A stretch of 40,003 nt of DNA, from assembly GCA_946482595.1 (NCBI GenBank), contig CAMLSD010000042.1, forward strand, positions 1-40,003, written 5' to 3'. This stretch comes from an uncultured Comamonadaceae bacterium (GTDB lineage Bacteria > Pseudomonadota > Gammaproteobacteria > Burkholderiales > Burkholderiaceae). Made by a program: the position numbers and the translations under genes. Under the pieces are notes generated by a model. That model was not told the DNA's origin and did not search any database. It worked only from the letters and a program-made list of their open reading frames with translations. This document shows, piece by piece, positions 6,885 through 12,625 of this stretch (position 1 is the stretch's first letter; every line of letters begins with the position of its first letter).

Positions 6885-7862
6885 TTAGAACGTTAGGCGG
6901 TGGTTGGTTCGGCCAGTTTCGAGGTACGCGCGGATGAAGGCGCTCGCCGGCCTCGGGTCGATCGCGTTTCCGAGGGCGCGTAACTTAGCCACTCGGGCGG
7001 GTATCCCATTACCCAGCCAGCGAACTCCGGGTGGAGGGAGCGCCCGCCATTTTCCGTCGGGGCATTCGACGTACTGGCGACCGTCGATACTTGCGACGGC
7101 AGCGGTGAACCCCCTGCTCCGAAACTCATGCTCGGTCCACCCTTCGCCCCATCCGAGGCCCGCAAGGTTGACCACAGAGCCAACACCACCTCGTTCAGCG
7201 GTCGCGCGTTGCGCGCCAAGGTTGCCTCGCTCGCGGCAGGTGACTTCCAATCCCTCGCTGTCGCTGTCGCTGTCGGCCAGAGGCCGAGTAGTATTGATCG
7301 GATCGCAACCTGCCCAGCCGAGTTGCCCGCTTCGTTCTGCCCGTTCCGCGCCGGGGCGTTGCTGGTCATCGTGGGCCACAATCCAATAGCGATCCCGGAA
7401 ATGGTCCGCGCCAGCGCTCGCGGCTTCCACTGGTCGCGCTGCCACGGCGTAATCCAGGGCTTCCAGGTCACCGAACACGAGACCGAGCCATTCAGTTGCG
7501 CTCGCAACCTGCTCTCCAAAGATGACGCCAGGGCGGCACTGCTGGATGAGGTGCTGCCACGCCGGCCAGAGATGCCGCTCGTCCGCAAACCCAGCGCGCG
7601 CACCTGCCTGGCTGAAAGGCTGGCAAGGGCAGCTGCCAGTCCAGACGGGCTGATCGTCCGGCCATCCGGCAAGACGAAGGGCGTAAGACCATCCGCCGAT
7701 CCCCGCGAAAAAGTGACACTGGGTGTATCCGGCAAGGTCAATTGGCCGCACGTCTTCGATGCTTCGTTCATCCACGTCCCCGGGGGCGATGAGGTTTTTG
7801 GCGATCAGCTCGCGCAGCCAGGCCGCAGCGTATGGATCGTGTTCGTTGTAATAGGCAGTCAT
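6885..7862 (-). CDS. C5 cytosine DNA methyltransferase
   Basis: 325-residue enzyme that would methylate cytosine C5 in phage DNA, probably shielding it from restriction. Motif I is HFFAGIGGWSYALRLAGW (about 50-67, SAM binding). Motif IV is GSCPCQPFSQAG (76-87) with catalytic Cys80. Motif VI appears as FGEQV (116-120, ENV-like). The C-terminal LRALGNAIDP matches motif X. The middle carries a variable, Ser/Asp-rich stretch. The ATG at 7862 overlaps the upstream stop (ATGA). A second long ORF (6893-7771) lies inside it on the same strand in another frame; see that entry. Confidence 0.92.
   Translation of the reverse strand: MTAYYNEHDPYAAAWLRELIAKNLIAPGDVDERSIEDVRPIDLAGYTQCHFFAGIGGWSYALRLAGWPDDQPVWTGSCPCQPFSQAGARAGFADERHLWPAWQHLIQQCRPGVIFGEQVASATEWLGLVFGDLEALDYAVAARPVEAASAGADHFRDRYWIVAHDDQQRPGAERAERSGQLGWAGCDPINTTRPLADSDSDSEGLEVTCRERGNLGAQRATAERGGVGSVVNLAGLGWGEGWTEHEFRSRGFTAAVASIDGRQYVECPDGKWRALPPPGVRWLGNGIPARVAKLRALGNAIDPRPASAFIRAYLETGRTNHRLTF
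6893..7771 (-). CDS. Overlapping ORF inside the methyltransferase gene (292 codons)
   Basis: An ATG-started 292-codon ORF nested in the methyltransferase gene in a different frame of the same strand. It is protein-like, with three similar segments headed LWPTMTS, LWPTATATARDWKS and LWSTLRASDG, an RARPLNEV-like element (NARPLNEVVLAL), and a C-terminal HPEFAGWVMGYPPEWLSY. I recall very similar sequences (WPTP-type repeats ending in LNPxFVxWLMGxPPxW) annotated as hypothetical proteins beside or across phage methyltransferases, so this may be a real overprinted gene. In a hand-read sample of about 60 codons its GC at third positions (about 69%) was no lower than that of the methyltransferase frame (about 61%). 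Function unknown. Confidence 0.5.
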   Translation of the reverse strand: MNEASKTCGQLTLPDTPSVTFSRGSADGLTPFVLPDGRTISPSGLAAALASLSARQVRALGLRTSGISGRRGSTSSSSAALASSLESRLRAQLNGSVSCSVTWKPWITPWQRDQWKPRALARTISGIAIGLWPTMTSNAPARNGQNEAGNSAGQVAIRSILLGLWPTATATARDWKSPAASEATLARNARPLNEVVLALWSTLRASDGAKGGPSMSFGAGGSPLPSQVSTVASTSNAPTENGGRSLHPEFAGWVMGYPPEWLSYAPSETRSTRGRRAPSSARTSKLAEPTTA

Positions 7863-8146
7863 GCCAGCCGCCAGCAGTGTTCGCCGCGGCGATGAGGCCC
7901 CTTCCGCAGCGTGTCCGTCTTGACCAAAATATCGTCGCCGGTCAGCGTGGTCATGGAGCGACGCACGGAGTTTTTCAGCATCTTGCGCCCGTACTTCGAC
8001 AGCATCACGTGCACGTCGGACGGTGTGAGAAGGGAGTTTCGCAGCCTGCGGAAGATGGACAACACCGCATCGTCCTGGCGCTTGGCCGTGGTGATGGCGT
8101 CTTTCAGTTCGTCGGAAGTCAGCGGCGTGGTTTGGTAGTAGCTCAT
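7859..8146 (-). CDS. Winged-helix-like regulatory protein
   Basis: 95 residues from the ATG at 8146 (ATGA overlap). The pattern DDAVLSIFRRLRNSLLTPSD, then VRRSMTTLTGDDILVKT, resembles a small winged helix with the wing at the C-terminus, as in phage DNA-binding proteins. Role unproven. Confidence 0.65.
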   Translation of the reverse strand: MSYYQTTPLTSDELKDAITTAKRQDDAVLSIFRRLRNSLLTPSDVHVMLSKYGRKMLKNSVRRSMTTLTGDDILVKTDTLRKGPHRRGEHCWRLA

Positions 8147-8409
8147 AGCGCCACCCAACGCCCGTTGACGCGTGGCGGCTGGCTGCTTCGTGTGTGTGGC
8201 CGGCCCTTCGGGATGTCCAGCGGCGGCGGCCTCTTCGGCGCCACGGCGCGGAGGACGCGGCGCACCTCGCTCGCCGGCACATCCAGGGCGTGTGCTATCT
8301 CGTGGACCGAGCAGCGTTCGGCGTACAGGTCACGAATCGACTTAGCACGGGCGTACCCGCGGTGCATTGCGCGAATCCAGTCATGCGACGGCAAGGGCAG
8401 CGTTTTCAT
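8143..8409 (-). CDS. Helix-turn-helix protein
   Basis: 88 residues from the ATG at 8409 with an excellent GGAGGAGAAG ribosome site. A resolvase/sigma-type helix-turn-helix is visible at SVHEIAHALDVPASEVRRVL (about residues 34-53), followed by a basic, Pro-rich tail. Likely a DNA-binding regulator of the left operon. It overlaps the gene upstream by about 29 bases. Confidence 0.7.
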   Translation of the reverse strand: MKTLPLPSHDWIRAMHRGYARAKSIRDLYAERCSVHEIAHALDVPASEVRRVLRAVAPKRPPPLDIPKGRPHTRSSQPPRVNGRWVAL

Positions 8410-8587
8410 CTTCTCCTCCCCAGGAATAGAACTGCTCGACTGACGGTTGAATGCAGATGGTGAAGACACACTCCACGCATTCGTCACACACATGAATCGC
8501 ACCCGATCGGGTGATTACCTCACTCGTCGCAGGGCGGTTACACCTACTGCACGAGCATTGGACGCTGACCCTTGGAGCGTGCCGCAT
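8381..8587 (-). CDS. Small zinc-finger-like protein
   Basis: 68 residues from the ATG at 8587 (GGGGGGA upstream). Two Cys pairs, CSCSRC and CDECVEC, separated by a short beta-like stretch, form a plausible zinc ribbon. No specific family identified. Confidence 0.6.
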   Translation of the reverse strand: MRHAPRVSVQCSCSRCNRPATSEVITRSGAIHVCDECVECVFTICIQPSVEQFYSWGGEDENAALAVA

Positions 8588-8678
8588 GTTCGATCCCCCC
8601 AAGCCTTTTCCATTTGCCTCGTTCCTGGCAGCTCACTTGGGAGTGCCGGAGGAACTGTTCTACGCGCCAACTTCGCCT

Positions 8679-8849
8679 TCACTCCGCGTCGTCGAAGAGC
8701 GGGAACGGCGGAAGTTCGTCCTCCATGATGACCGTCATCCGAACCCTCTTTCCAGCCCAGCTATCGGGGACCGGCGTAAACGGGATGAAGCTGCACTGCG
8801 TCGCCGTGCTTACCTCTACCGTGATTTCATTCTTACTGGTAGTTCCCAT
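8679..8849 (-). CDS. 56-residue acidic protein, first gene of the left operon
   Basis: Short ORF at the head of the left operon, with an AGGGTG ribosome site before the ATG at 8849. The protein is beta-rich in the first half (NEITVEVSTATQCSFIPF) and acidic at the C-terminus (EDELPPFPLFDDAE). It is the first protein made from PL, a place often held by antitermination or anti-host factors, but no family is recognised. Confidence 0.6.
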   Translation of the reverse strand: MGTTSKNEITVEVSTATQCSFIPFTPVPDSWAGKRVRMTVIMEDELPPFPLFDDAE

Positions 8850-9108
8850 GAGTTTCACCCTAGATTGACTGGCCGGTTGCTAGGCATAGCCCCCCCATCC
8901 CCCCGGCGTGCGGAAGAATGGAAGAGGCCTTCACCCTGAGTCGTACAGGCTCGGAGAAGGCATCCCAGGACCGCCCTATCGGGCACCGTTTCCGGCTCCT
9001 ATTCGCCTCCTGGGTAAGCCCCGGCGATGCGTCGTCTAGGTGACGTGGACAGCCTTGCGGCCGGACGCGAGTGTTCAGCGATCCGGGAAGGTCTAGAGGG
9101 GCGGCGAC

Positions 9109-9149
9109 TTGACATACTTTGCACCAATGTGGTGCGATAGTCTTATCGC
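9109..9149 (+). promoter_or_regulatory. Plus-strand promoter-like element with two dyads
   Basis: A perfect -35 hexamer TTGACA at 9109-9114 is followed by an inverted repeat GCACCA-ATG-TGGTGC (9121-9135) and a second, GCGATA-GTCT-TATCGC (9134-9149). An extended -10-like TGCGATAGT ends at 9141, but its spacing of 21 from TTGACA is too long for a normal promoter. It may be a weak promoter for a short plus-strand RNA ending at 9204-9212, or the dyads may serve only the opposite strand. Confidence 0.35.
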
Positions 9150-9204
9150 GGGTTCCAGTCCAACCCGTAACACGCGCCCCAGCAGCTTGCCGGCTCTGGG
9201 GCGC
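9121..9204 (-). ncRNA. Four-hairpin RNA leader at the start of the PL transcript
   Basis: The inferred PL start (about 9203-9204) falls exactly at the first base of a 9-bp hairpin (9204-9196 with 9182-9174, plus an inner AGC/GCT pair). It is followed at once by a 6-bp hairpin with a 7-base loop (9167-9149), a 6-bp hairpin (9149-9134) and another (9135-9121). Four hairpins in about 84 bases directly at an early-operon 5' end resemble in outline the put antitermination RNAs of phage HK022. An mRNA-stabilising 5' structure is the simpler alternative. Confidence 0.5.
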
Positions 9205-9212
9205 TTTCTTTT
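9174..9212 (+). terminator. Intrinsic terminator on the plus strand
   Basis: GCGCCCCAG at 9174-9182 pairs with CTGGGGCGC at 9196-9204 (inner AGC/GCT adds three pairs), followed by TTTCTTTT at 9205-9212. Read on the plus strand this is a good Rho-independent terminator that would stop transcription from entering the repressor gene antisense. The T tract is also the complement of the PL -10 region, so the match may be partly forced by that promoter. Confidence 0.6.
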
Positions 9213-9238
9213 CTACGCCTCCGTGACGGAGGCGTCAA
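9210..9238 (-). promoter_or_regulatory. Promoter PL with palindromic operator
   Basis: On the minus strand TTGACG (9238-9233) and TAGAAA (9215-9210) are separated by exactly 17 bases, a sigma70-type arrangement. The spacer and edges hold a perfect palindrome: ACGCCTCCGT at 9215-9224, one centre base, then its reverse complement at 9226-9235. It points to the left operon and lies just downstream of the repressor gene. The same layout with a related core occurs at PR, which supports an operator for the Cro-like protein. Confidence 0.7.
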
Positions 9239-9276
9239 CACTGTGACTGCGCCCTCCTGGCGCGTTCAGCGAGTGG

Positions 9277-9486
9277 TTAAGCCTTGCGGCGACGCTTGCG
9301 AGTCACCCTCTTGTGCAGCGCGAGAATCTTCACGCCGAGCGCGTACGCCGCGTCCTGGGAGCGGCCCGACGCGAGGTCGGTCACCGCTCCGAGCGAGCAG
9401 CCCAATTCGGCCTGGATCGCGCGAAAGGTCATGCCGGTTCCGTGGATTTCCCGGAACGCTTTCTGCCACTTGGTTTCGTTGTCCAT
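9277..9486 (-). CDS. Cro/C1-like small repressor
   Basis: 69-residue DNA-binding protein from the ATG at 9486; an upstream TTG at 9522 would add 12 residues. The helix-turn-helix is clear: MTFRAIQAELGCSLGAVTDL (about residues 19-38), followed by ASGRSQDAAYALGVKILAL and a strongly basic tail. This matches small phage Cro-type XRE proteins. It sits between PL and PR, transcribed leftward, as a Cro or short C1 repressor would be. No cleavage domain is present, so induction by RecA-stimulated self-cleavage is not expected. Confidence 0.8.
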   Translation of the reverse strand: MDNETKWQKAFREIHGTGMTFRAIQAELGCSLGAVTDLASGRSQDAAYALGVKILALHKRVTRKRRRKA

Positions 9487-9554
9487 GGGAAGCACTCTAG
9501 CCGCGTCCGGCTGGACGTACAACTACCGTTCGTCGGGAAATCCGAACTAGGTGC

Positions 9555-9583
9555 TTGACTCCGTGCACGGGCGTCCGTACAGT
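9555..9583 (+). promoter_or_regulatory. Promoter PR with palindromic operator
   Basis: TTGACT (9555-9560) and TACAGT (9578-9583) are separated by exactly 17 bases. The spacer begins with the perfect 10-base palindrome CCGTGCACGG (9561-9570). The core CTCCGTGCACGG closely resembles CTCCGTGACGG in the PL operator, so one repressor could bind both. It drives the rightward block that starts at 9623. Confidence 0.72.
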
Positions 9584-9592
9584 CACTCCAAA

Positions 9593-9609
9593 GCCGACAG
9601 GGTGTCGGC
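9593..9609 (+). other. 5'-terminal hairpin of the PR transcript
   Basis: GCCGACA (9593-9599), loop GGG, TGTCGGC (9603-9609) forms a 7-bp stem starting about 3 bases after the inferred PR start and ending just before the ribosome site GGGGG of the first gene. It may protect the mRNA 5' end or tune translation of the first gene. Confidence 0.5.
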
Positions 9610-9622
9610 GGGGGAAACAGTC

Positions 9623-9883
9623 ATGAACCGTATCGACGAAGTACTGGCAAGCGCCTATAACGCCTTTCGTGCTAGGAATGGAGCGTTTGAGCGCAGCCCG
9701 CGCGCCAAAGCAATCAACGACGCCAGGAGCGAACTAGCTGAGCTGCTTGAGGACCGCGACAGCCTCCGATTTGCGCTCGAAACCTCCAATGAGGCCCTGA
9801 CGGCTGCGCGCAGCCACATCAACAAACAGGCCGCTGAGTTGGCCGCGCTCCGCGCCGCCGCCCTCGCCCGGGTGCAGCCATGA
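9623..9883 (+). CDS. First right-operon gene, helical protein of unknown function
   Basis: 86-residue, Ala/Glu/Arg-rich protein (ARSELAELLEDRDSLRFALE) likely to form a coiled coil. Start at the ATG at 9623 with GGGGGAAAC upstream. The C-terminal end (AAELAALRAAALARVQP) resembles the end of the gene at 10377-10622. First product of PR, so possibly an early regulator, but no family recognised. Confidence 0.7.
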   Translation: MNRIDEVLASAYNAFRARNGAFERSPRAKAINDARSELAELLEDRDSLRFALETSNEALTAARSHINKQAAELAALRAAALARVQP

Positions 9884-10062
9884 ACGCCGCACTTCGTCAG
9901 TTGAACTTGCGCCACAACCGCCGCCGCCGGGCGCTCGGCCACGTGTGGAGCTACCGCTTTATTCGTTTCACGGTATCCGCCGCTGAAGCTGGCGACAGGA
10001 CTTCATGGGTTTGCGACGCCGACAGCAGCACTGGGGTTCGCTTTTGGCCCTTGGAGGACTGA
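9880..10062 (+). CDS. Small basic protein, unknown
   Basis: 60 residues; ATG overlaps the upstream stop (ATGA). The Arg-rich start (RHNRRRRALGHVWSYRFIRF) suggests nucleic-acid binding; the C-terminal half is acidic/aromatic. No family recognised. Confidence 0.65.
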   Translation: MNAALRQLNLRHNRRRRALGHVWSYRFIRFTVSAAEAGDRTSWVCDADSSTGVRFWPLED

Positions 10063-10065
10063 GCA

Positions 10066-10380
10066 ATGAACATCGGCACCCCCATCCAAGACACGCGTGG
10101 CGAGCCTGGGTTTATTGAGTCGCCGGAAATCCCCGGCTGGCTGTTCGACGAGCTGCTCACAAATCCGGCCTTCGTTCTGGAGGCGATCGAGAACACCGAA
10201 AAGGGGCCGATCGCCTCCGCCTGGCTGGCCGACAACACGGGGGCGGCACTGTTCGATGCCACGCATCGCGCCGTCTCCGAATGGATCGCCCACTGCTGGC
10301 AGGCCACCGACTACGACGCCGCGTGCCTGTCCCGCGTGTGGCGCGAGAACGCCGAGGAAGCGAAGGAGAATCAATCATGA
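10066..10380 (+). CDS. Acidic hypothetical protein
   Basis: 104 residues, acidic and Trp-rich (PGWLFDELLTNPAFVLEAI; VSEWIAHCWQATDYDAACLS). Three bases after the previous stop. No family recognised. Confidence 0.7.
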   Translation: MNIGTPIQDTRGEPGFIESPEIPGWLFDELLTNPAFVLEAIENTEKGPIASAWLADNTGAALFDATHRAVSEWIAHCWQATDYDAACLSRVWRENAEEAKENQS

Positions 10381-10622
10381 GCGCCGACCGTATCGACGTG
10401 CTGGCGACGCTGGATGGCGAAATCGCCAAGGCGAACGCCAAAGCCAGCGGCCCGACGCGGCGCGTGCAGTTTGCGATGCAAGACGCTGTGTCGATCCGCA
10501 CCGCCGTGGCCGAGCTGATCGAAAAGGTGGACGGCGTGGCCGCGTTCCTCGTCGGCTATGGCAAAGCAGCCGAGTTGGCCGCCCGGAACCTGCGCGCCGC
10601 GCGCGCCAAGGTGCAGCCATGA
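10377..10622 (+). CDS. Helical hypothetical protein
   Basis: 81 residues from the ATG at 10377 (ATGA overlap). Helical throughout (DVLATLDGEIAKANAKAS; IRTAVAELIEKVDGVAAFL). Its C-terminus (AAELAARNLRAARAKVQP) and the bases running into the next start resemble those of the first right-operon gene, suggesting a duplicated or exchanged module. Confidence 0.68.
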   Translation: MSADRIDVLATLDGEIAKANAKASGPTRRVQFAMQDAVSIRTAVAELIEKVDGVAAFLVGYGKAAELAARNLRAARAKVQP

Positions 10623-11029
10623 AGCGCATCTACCACTGCCCCGAGTGCGACGGCTATGGCAGCTTCGTCAAGAGCCCCAGCGGATGCGGAAACGATCCCG
10701 ATGCGGTCGAATGGGAGTGCGGCGACTGTGATGGTAGCGGCCTAACATTCGCCGACCCAGCGGTTGACGATGTTGCCGGCTTACGCCCTTGGAGCCCGTC
10801 CACCCGCTGGAGCCGCTTCATGCACGTGCGCCCCTACGATCCTGCCCGTGACGTGCTGGTCGAACTGGCCCGTTGTCGCACCACCGGAGCGCGCGGCACG
10901 TCGGTGGCCTACTTCAACACCAAGCTGCGCGCGATGAAGCCCGTCCAGTTCCAGCGCAGCACCGCCCAATTTCTGACGCAGGACATTGATCCGATTCTGC
11001 GCCGCTACATGAATGGAGCATCGTCATGA
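10619..11029 (+). CDS. Zinc-binding (DnaJ-type CxxC) protein
   Basis: 136 residues from the ATG at 10619 (ATGA overlap). The N-terminus has two CxxCxGxG-like motifs, CPECDGYG (about residues 7-14) and CGDCDGSG (34-41), as in the DnaJ zinc centre and many small phage proteins. The rest contains RPYDPARDVLVELARCR and a C-terminal helix. It may bind RNA, DNA or an unfolded partner. Confidence 0.7.
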   Translation: MKRIYHCPECDGYGSFVKSPSGCGNDPDAVEWECGDCDGSGLTFADPAVDDVAGLRPWSPSTRWSRFMHVRPYDPARDVLVELARCRTTGARGTSVAYFNTKLRAMKPVQFQRSTAQFLTQDIDPILRRYMNGASS

Positions 11030-11253
11030 ACGCCCGCCAAATGAGCCCGGCCGCCCTGCTGCTGGAGGGCGCGCTGTACGCCACGAGCCCGGCGCGCAGG
11101 GCCACGCTCAGTGCTGCGCAGAAGTCCGCCAAGCGCCAGGAAGACGCGTTACGCGCGATCCTTAAGCGGTGTCAAGAGGAAATGGCGTTCTGCCCATTTG
11201 CCAAACTGGCGCCAGAAATTGCTGCGCTGTGCCAGGAAGGTCTGAGGCAGTGA
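11026..11253 (+). CDS. Hypothetical protein
   Basis: 75 residues, Ala/Arg/Lys-rich and helical (SAAQKSAKRQEDALRAILKR), with Cys in the C-terminal third. ATGA overlap with the previous gene and GTGA with the next. Unknown function. Confidence 0.65.
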   Translation: MNARQMSPAALLLEGALYATSPARRATLSAAQKSAKRQEDALRAILKRCQEEMAFCPFAKLAPEIAALCQEGLRQ

Positions 11254-11423
11254 ACACCACCAAGCCGGACGCCTCTGCACAGTACCGCGAGCGCCCGGCT
11301 TCGGAGTGGGAACACGAGCGGCGGCAGATTCGCGAGGCCGCAAACGTGGCAACGCACCGCTATCCGCACGACCCGAACTCTATCTACGCAATGATGCTTC
11401 GACTTCTGGAGAGGTTGGCATGA
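11250..11423 (+). CDS. Small hypothetical protein (GTG start)
   Basis: 57 residues from the GTG at 11250, which overlaps the previous stop (GTGA). The end (HRYPHDPNSIYAMMLRLLER) is protein-like and overlaps the next ATG. Unknown function. Confidence 0.62.
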   Translation: MNTTKPDASAQYRERPASEWEHERRQIREAANVATHRYPHDPNSIYAMMLRLLERLA

Positions 11424-11719
11424 ACCGTTACGAGGAACGCGATTATTGGGCACGGAAGGCGCAGGCGGCAAAGCGCCTGGCGGATGAGACGCAGCGCGCG
11501 ACCATGCATGGTTGGCTTGCTGGCGTTTTTCTTGCGTGGGGCCATCAATTCCTGCTCGCAACCTTCTGGCTTCTGATCTGCATCATGCTATTTGAACTCC
11601 CGATGCTTCTGCCGATCCCGGGCCTGACCGCCTTCGCCGCCTTCGCCGCTTACCTGCTGGCGTGGGCGCTCTTCGGTTTCCCCAAGGCCAAGGACGGCCG
11701 CCTGGGAGGTTCGCAATGA
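11420..11719 (+). CDS. Two-span membrane protein
   Basis: 99 residues from the ATG at 11420. A charged N-terminal helix (residues 1-30) is followed by hydrophobic segments at about 32-66 and 68-88, split by a Pro-rich turn (LPMLLPIPG). An early-expressed membrane protein of this size could act in superinfection exclusion, but this is inference from topology only. Confidence 0.65.
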   Translation: MNRYEERDYWARKAQAAKRLADETQRATMHGWLAGVFLAWGHQFLLATFWLLICIMLFELPMLLPIPGLTAFAAFAAYLLAWALFGFPKAKDGRLGGSQ

Positions 11720-11934
11720 ACGGTGACGAACTAGCCTATCCGCTGCACCGCGAATCGCTTGAGGGCTACACGGAAACACACTTCGGCCTAAGCAAGCGCG
11801 AGGCGTTCGCCATGGCGGCGATGCAAGGGTTCCTTGCAAACAAGGCGCACGGCACACACTTCGACCCGAGAGATGACGCTGCGTACTGTATTAGTGTTGC
11901 GGACGCCGTCCTTGCTGCGCTGGAGGCCAAATGA
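11716..11934 (+). CDS. Hypothetical protein with short helical domain
   Basis: 72 residues from the ATG at 11716. LSKREAFAMAAMQGFLANK and AYCISVADAVLAALEAK resemble a small domain found in many phage early proteins (a GLTKRE-type start with ALLAALE end). Function of that domain is unknown to me. Confidence 0.68.
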   Translation: MNGDELAYPLHRESLEGYTETHFGLSKREAFAMAAMQGFLANKAHGTHFDPRDDAAYCISVADAVLAALEAK

Positions 11935-12143
11935 ACCCGCTTCGCCTCATCAAAAGCGCCAGGGCTCCAGCAAAGCGTTGGCCGACCCTGGCCGCGCCGA
12001 TCCATGCGGCGGACAACCGCTATCTCGCCATCGCCGTTAGCGTGCTGCGTGGCGTGCCGATGCTCGACGGCGAGCCGGTCTATCCGCCCGACCTGAGCCC
12101 GGCGCAGGCGCGTGACGTGGCGCTGTGGGCTGGTGCAAGGTGA
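11931..12143 (+). CDS. Hypothetical protein
   Basis: 70 residues; ATGA overlap upstream and GTGA overlap with ninB downstream. Basic N-terminus, then RYLAIAVSVLRGVPMLDGEP. No family recognised. Confidence 0.62.
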   Translation: MNPLRLIKSARAPAKRWPTLAAPIHAADNRYLAIAVSVLRGVPMLDGEPVYPPDLSPAQARDVALWAGAR

Positions 12144-12625
12144 GGGCGCAGCTTTTCGTCTACGACCCGGATAACCCGAACCGTGATGCGGTGTTGGCCT
12201 ATCTGTGCAGCAGCGTCGAGCAGCGCGCAGCGGAAACGGGGAAGCCCATCCACATCAGCGTCACCGATCCGAAAAAGTCCCGCATCCAAGAGCAGAAATA
12301 TCACGCGATGTTGACCGATATCGCTCGCGATGTCCGTTTAACAGGACGTAAGGGGCTTGATTCGGAAGTGTGGAAGCGGGTGTGCATCGAGCAGTTCCGG
12401 CACGAGACGAAAAACGATCCGGACTTCCGGGAACTGTGGACATCCTTTGGCGACCTGCAAAACGTCCTGTCGATCGACGGCGAGCGAGCGGTGAGCCTGG
12501 GAGAGCAGTCACGTAACTTCGGCGTCAAGCTAGCGAGCGCCTTCATTGACTGGCTGTACGCCTTCGGCACCGAGAACAACGTGACCTGGAAAGAATTGGA
12601 AAAACACGAAAGGGGAATGAAATGA
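12140..12625 (+). CDS. ninB: NinB-like recombination protein
   Basis: 161-residue protein of the NinB (lambda Orf) family, a recombination mediator that binds single-stranded DNA and can replace RecFOR functions. The typical RSRIQEQKYHAMLTDIA-like segment (here KSRIQEQKYHAMLTDIA), the WKRVCIEQF helix and the C-terminal SAFIDWLYAFGTENNV(T)W block are present, so it appears complete. The GTG at 12140 overlaps the previous stop (GTGA); the end overlaps the recT start (ATGA), which links mediator and annealing protein in one unit. Confidence 0.85.
   Translation: MRAQLFVYDPDNPNRDAVLAYLCSSVEQRAAETGKPIHISVTDPKKSRIQEQKYHAMLTDIARDVRLTGRKGLDSEVWKRVCIEQFRHETKNDPDFRELWTSFGDLQNVLSIDGERAVSLGEQSRNFGVKLASAFIDWLYAFGTENNVTWKELEKHERGMK

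Larger units (their letters stand above)
8850..9276. other. Gene-free leader/control segment of the left operon
   Basis: 427 bases with no convincing coding frame. The right part (9109-9238) holds promoter PL, a strong palindrome and a chain of four inverted repeats, described separately. The left part (about 8850-9100) would be the untranslated leader of the left operon on the minus strand. I see nothing definable there beyond GC-rich sequence. Confidence 0.7.

Noticed and set aside
8515..8682. A 55-codon minus-strand ORF starting with a GTG that overlaps the preceding stop (GTGA)
   Set aside because: The coupling looks right and it would fill a 91-base gap, but it overlaps the next gene by 73 bases and has a random-looking composition. 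Not supported enough to list.
8586..8939. A plus-strand ORF beginning MFDPPKPFPFASFLAAHLG inside the left operon
   Set aside because: The start is protein-like, but it would be a lone plus-strand gene facing the left operon, has no good ribosome site, and overlaps two minus-strand genes.
9134..9167. tRNA-like arm (a 7-base loop on a 5-6 bp GGGTT/AACCC stem)
   Set aside because: No acceptor stem, no CCA-type end, the neighbouring hairpin has a 4-base loop, and the T-loop lacks the conserved pattern. Not a tRNA gene.
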